A DNA stretch of 8,896 nucleotides from DASQDN01 sp035630195. Its GTDB lineage: Bacteria > Acidobacteriota > Terriglobia > Bryobacterales > Bryobacteraceae. The stretch is from positions 1 to 8,896 of the forward strand of contig DASQLD010000496.1 in assembly GCA_035630195.1 (NCBI GenBank), read 5' to 3'. The notes under the pieces were generated by a model, which saw only the letters and a program-made list of their open reading frames with translations, searched no databases and had not been told where the DNA came from. Every line of letters starts with the position of its first letter. Within the stretch, counting starts at the first letter, position 1. Shown piece after piece: positions 6,808 to 8,896 of the stretch. Position numbers and translations under genes: made by a program.

Positions 6808-7713
6808 ATGCTTAACCCTCAGTCTCGCAACTCGAAACCTATTTCAGCCGCTCCCAAAAACGTCATTCACAGCTCTCCAGCCCAACCGAATCAACAACTT
6901 CCACCTTTTCTCCCGGATCGCCATGCTACGCTCTTCACCGAGAGTAGTCTTATGCGAACTGACAAACAAAACGAAGCTTCAAAAACGAACGGCGCTAAAT
7001 CAAAAGGACCCGCTACCCCCGAGGGCAAGGCCAAGTCCTCCAGAAACCGGATGCGCCACAATCTCACCTCGGGCCATATCGTCCTACTATCCAACGAAGA
7101 TCCGAAAGTCTTCATCCAGCATTCCTACGGCTACCTCGATCGCTTCGCCCCGGCCGATTACGTCGAGCGCGACCTTGTCAACCAGATGATCGCCGCCTCC
7201 TGGCGTCTCGCCCGCATCAGCGCCATCGAATGCTCGCTCACCGAGATCGAGATGGATCTGCAGACCGAAATCCACGAAAAAGTGTTCGAATACCTCGATG
7301 CCCACGCCCGGCAGACGGTCTCCCTCTTCGCCAATCCCGATAAGGAAGCTACCTGCCGCATGCTCCAGCGCTATCAAGCCGCCGCCAGCCGCGCCTACGC
7401 CCGAGCCTTCCGCATGCTCAAAGAACTACAAGGCGATCGCTTCGGCCGCCTGCCTCTGGCCCCGCCCGTTTCGCCGGCCCAGAGGACAAACGAAGTCGCC
7501 GAGCAGCCGGAAGAGCAGAAACACGAAACATCGGTCCAAACCGACCTGGAACCAGGAGTTCGCAACCCACCGCAAGAAACGAACTACGCTCCCAAGGTCA
7601 TTGTTTTCAAACGCCACACTCCCGAAAACAGAAAATTACAATACGAACCCGAGCCGCAAATTTCCAACCCATATCGATCGGACATATTCCCGGAACAAGC
7701 CATGTGCGCTTAG
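6808..7713 (+). CDS. hypothetical protein with NGAKSKGP...TPEGK motif, upstream of terminase
   Basis: A 301-residue protein from ATG 6808, stop TAG. Residues 1-48 are proline/serine-rich and look unconserved. ATG 6952 (253 residues, MRTDKQNEAS) is a credible alternative start, and an ATG at 6778 is also in frame. The recognisable core is NGAKSKGPATPEGK (residues 61-74), followed by basic RNRMRHNLTSG. This short lysine/arginine-rich motif recurs in many uncharacterised proteins and somewhat resembles the small DNA-binding NUMOD-type motifs. A helical middle (about residues 100-220, WRLARISAIECSLTEIEMDLQ) and an E/Q/P-rich tail follow. Codons are strongly G/C-ending: in 7141-7200, 18 of 20 third positions are G or C. 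It lies 114 bp before the terminase ATPase in the same direction, so a packaging-related or DNA-binding role is possible. Function unknown. Confidence 0.65.
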   Translation: MLNPQSRNSKPISAAPKNVIHSSPAQPNQQLPPFLPDRHATLFTESSLMRTDKQNEASKTNGAKSKGPATPEGKAKSSRNRMRHNLTSGHIVLLSNEDPKVFIQHSYGYLDRFAPADYVERDLVNQMIAASWRLARISAIECSLTEIEMDLQTEIHEKVFEYLDAHARQTVSLFANPDKEATCRMLQRYQAAASRAYARAFRMLKELQGDRFGRLPLAPPVSPAQRTNEVAEQPEEQKHETSVQTDLEPGVRNPPQETNYAPKVIVFKRHTPENRKLQYEPEPQISNPYRSDIFPEQAMCA

Positions 7714-7760
7714 CGCATTCACCGATTTTGCAGGTTTTTCTTTCGAATAAATCCAAATAC

Positions 7761-7789
7761 TTGCGGGCCTCCATACAATTCGCCCGCAA
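7761..7789. promoter_or_regulatory. perfect 8-bp stem-loop between the hypothetical gene and the terminase
   Basis: TTGCGGGC (7761-7768) pairs perfectly with GCCCGCAA (7782-7789) around a 13-base loop. No T-run follows on either strand, so it is not a standard intrinsic terminator. It could be a weak attenuator, an RNA-processing site or a protein-binding palindrome ahead of the terminase ATPase. Confidence 0.45.
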
Positions 7790-7812
7790 ACTCATCTGGT
7801 ATTCCTGGAAAT

Positions 7813-7818
7813 AGGAGG
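7813..7818 (+). promoter_or_regulatory. strong Shine-Dalgarno for the GTG start at 7828
   Basis: AGGAGG lies 9 bases before GTG 7828. This near-perfect site fixes the start of the terminase ATPase. Confidence 0.7.
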
Positions 7819-7827
7819 AGTTTTGCC

Positions 7828-8628
7828 GTGGCTTGGAATCTTGCCCGGTCCCGCGGCGAACGCCGCCTGCCGGGGCATCGAAAATTAATGCGCGCTGCCC
7901 GTGCAAATCCGCACGACGCGGTCGCATGGGCGCAACAGAAGCTCGGCTTCATCGCCGATCCAAAGCAGGCCATCGTGCTCTCCGCCCATGTTCCGCGTGG
8001 GATCTTGAACTGTTCGCGCCAGTGGGGAAAATCCACTACCTGCGCCATCAAAGCAGTCCACTTCGCCGAGTTCCATCCCGACAGTCTCATCGTCGTCGCC
8101 GGTCCCAGCCTGCGGCAAAGCGGCGAGTTTCTGCGCAAAGCCCAAAAGGCCGTCGCCCAGCTTGGCTACCGCGTCCGAGGGGATGGGACCAACAACTGTT
8201 CACTGCTGCTGCCCAACGGCGCGCGCATTGTCGGTCTGCCCGAAAGCGAGGACACGATTCGCGGCTTCTCCGCCGTCGATCTCATGATGATCGACGAAGC
8301 CTCGCGCGTCTCCGATCAGATGTATCACGCCCTGCGTCCCATGCTCGCCGTCGGAGCCGGGGCCCTCTGGCTGCTCAGCACTCCGAACGGCAAAACCGGG
8401 TTCTTCTACCGCGAGTGGTCCGGAACGAAACAATGGGAGCGCGTCCAGGCCGCTGCCGAAGACTGCCCGCGCATTCCCAAGGACTTTCTAGAGGAAGAGC
8501 GCATGACTCTGAGCGAAGAAGACTTCCGCCGCGAATACAATTGCGAATTCCTCCCCGGAGAAGGAGCGCTCTTCGACGAAGCCGAAATTCGCGCCCGCAT
8601 CAGCGATCGGGTCGTGCCTCTATGGTGA
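7828..8628 (+). CDS. phage terminase large subunit-like ATPase
   Basis: A 266-residue packaging-motor-type ATPase. Walker A is the terminase form CSRQWGKST (62-70), with R64 and K68. Walker B is LMMIDEAS (152-159), with D156 and catalytic-type E157. The coupling motif is LSTPNGKTGFF (183-193), and FRREYNCEFLPGEGALFD (233-250) is the usual segment leading into the nuclease half. In phages the large terminase subunit translocates DNA into the prohead and cuts it. Usual large subunits are roughly 400-600 residues and carry ATPase and nuclease together; here TGA at 8626-8628 ends the ATPase half alone. The nuclease half follows in the same frame at 8650. The start is GTG with AGGAGG 9 bases upstream. 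Codons are strongly G/C-ending like its upstream neighbour. No capsid, portal or tail gene is visible, so this may be a prophage remnant or a domesticated family. Confidence 0.85.
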   Translation: MAWNLARSRGERRLPGHRKLMRAARANPHDAVAWAQQKLGFIADPKQAIVLSAHVPRGILNCSRQWGKSTTCAIKAVHFAEFHPDSLIVVAGPSLRQSGEFLRKAQKAVAQLGYRVRGDGTNNCSLLLPNGARIVGLPESEDTIRGFSAVDLMMIDEASRVSDQMYHALRPMLAVGAGALWLLSTPNGKTGFFYREWSGTKQWERVQAAAEDCPRIPKDFLEEERMTLSEEDFRREYNCEFLPGEGALFDEAEIRARISDRVVPLW

Positions 8629-8649
8629 ACCAACAATGGTGAACCAATA
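8622..8649. repeat. 14-bp tandem repeat at the ATPase/nuclease junction
   Basis: ATGGTGAACCAACA (8622-8635) is followed by ATGGTGAACCAATA (8636-8649), one base different, and then by ATGGTGATG, which starts the nuclease frame. Each unit carries an ATG and a TGA. The 28 added bases are not a multiple of three, so the duplication changes the relative frame of the two genes. Without it the junction would be a short ATG...TGA overlap. Confidence 0.8.
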
Positions 8650-8896
8650 ATGGTGATGCCGCCCACGCCCGCCACTCCTCCAAGCGAGTTGGTGGTCGGT
8701 CTCGACATTGGACAACGCCGCGACTTCTCCGCCATCACGATCCTGGAAGCCATCGACGAAATGGATGGAACACGCGATCCCGTTACCTATCAGTTTCGGC
8801 GTCGCCGCGCTATTCATCTCCGCCACGCCGAGCGCATTCGTATCGGAACGCCATTCTCCGGTGTCGTCGATCGCGTTTCCCAGATCGTGTCGGATC
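8650..8896 (+). CDS. terminase-type RNase H-like nuclease, 5' part (runs off the window)
   Basis: ATG 8650 opens a frame of at least 82 codons that continues past the right edge. After a proline-rich leader (MVMPPTPATPPSEL) comes VVGLDIGQRRDFSAITILE. This matches the first strand and turn of the RNase H-like nuclease domain of large terminases, where D19 would be the first metal-binding aspartate. The rest of the active site lies beyond the window. It begins 21 bases after the ATPase stop and in the same frame, so translation is likely coupled or the two once formed one protein. No separate Shine-Dalgarno is visible; the repeat supplies ATGs at 8622 and 8636 that terminate almost at once. A later start at ATG 8656 is also possible. 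Confidence 0.7.
   Translation, partial: MVMPPTPATPPSELVVGLDIGQRRDFSAITILEAIDEMDGTRDPVTYQFRRRRAIHLRHAERIRIGTPFSGVVDRVSQIVSD

Noticed and set aside
7833..8642. A 269-codon open frame overlapping the terminase ATPase in another plus-strand frame.
   Set aside because: Its product is an arginine/alanine/serine-rich low-complexity string, typical of a shadow of a G/C-ending gene. The ATPase frame has all the family motifs and the Shine-Dalgarno.
769..8896. Possible recoding of TGA as a sense codon, because both interrupted genes are closed by TGA while the other stops are TAA or TAG.
   Set aside because: The 1434-codon gene contains many tryptophans, all TGG, and no internal TGA. A recoded genome should show in-frame TGA throughout. 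Two isolated TGAs fit ordinary stops or mutations.

Overview
The window looks like an accessory region of a GC-rich bacterium. The protein upstream of the terminase, with its NGAKSKGP/TPEGK motif, and the terminase-like pair beside it are of a type I associate from memory with Acidobacteriota (Solibacter/Bryobacter-like). That assignment is an inference, not a database result. Every gene shows domestic decay, horizontal transfer or phage/defence character; I see no housekeeping gene, rRNA or tRNA.

Layout. Bases 1-369 hold what looks like a frameshifted remnant of a small zinc-ribbon protein. Bases 371-543 hold a compact compound repeat: one inverted copy, two direct copies, and two short local tandem duplications. 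Bases 544-768 contain nothing I can support. On the minus strand (2055 to 769) lies a two-domain protein: a beta-rich N-terminal domain followed by a HEPN domain with an R-x4-H ribonuclease motif. A single in-frame TGA separates the halves, so this is probably one recently broken gene of about 428 codons. Divergent from it across 145 bp is an intact 1434-residue plus-strand gene (2201-6505). It encodes an N-terminal STAND/NACHT-like ATPase, a long alpha-helical repeat region and a C-terminal PD-(D/E)XK nuclease with a QxxxxY element. This pair is the most interesting part of the window and looks like an undescribed antiphage or abortive-infection locus: an ATPase sensor fused to a DNA nuclease, beside a HEPN putative RNase.

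Bases 6506-6807 are non-coding. From 6808 to the right edge the base composition changes to strongly G/C-ending codons, and a phage-packaging-type cassette begins. It contains a hypothetical protein with the NGAKSKGP...TPEGK motif, then a terminase-type ATPase (GTG start, strong Shine-Dalgarno), then a terminase-type RNase H-like nuclease cut off by the window edge. The ATPase and nuclease are in the same frame, separated by one TGA and two copies of a 14-bp repeat, so this terminase is either naturally split or broken by duplication.

How the genes may work together (inference): the large ATPase-nuclease would sense infection and cleave DNA, and the HEPN protein could be a second effector or a toxin now silenced by its stop codon. 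The codon-use break between 6505 and 6808 suggests that the defence pair and the terminase cassette have different histories.
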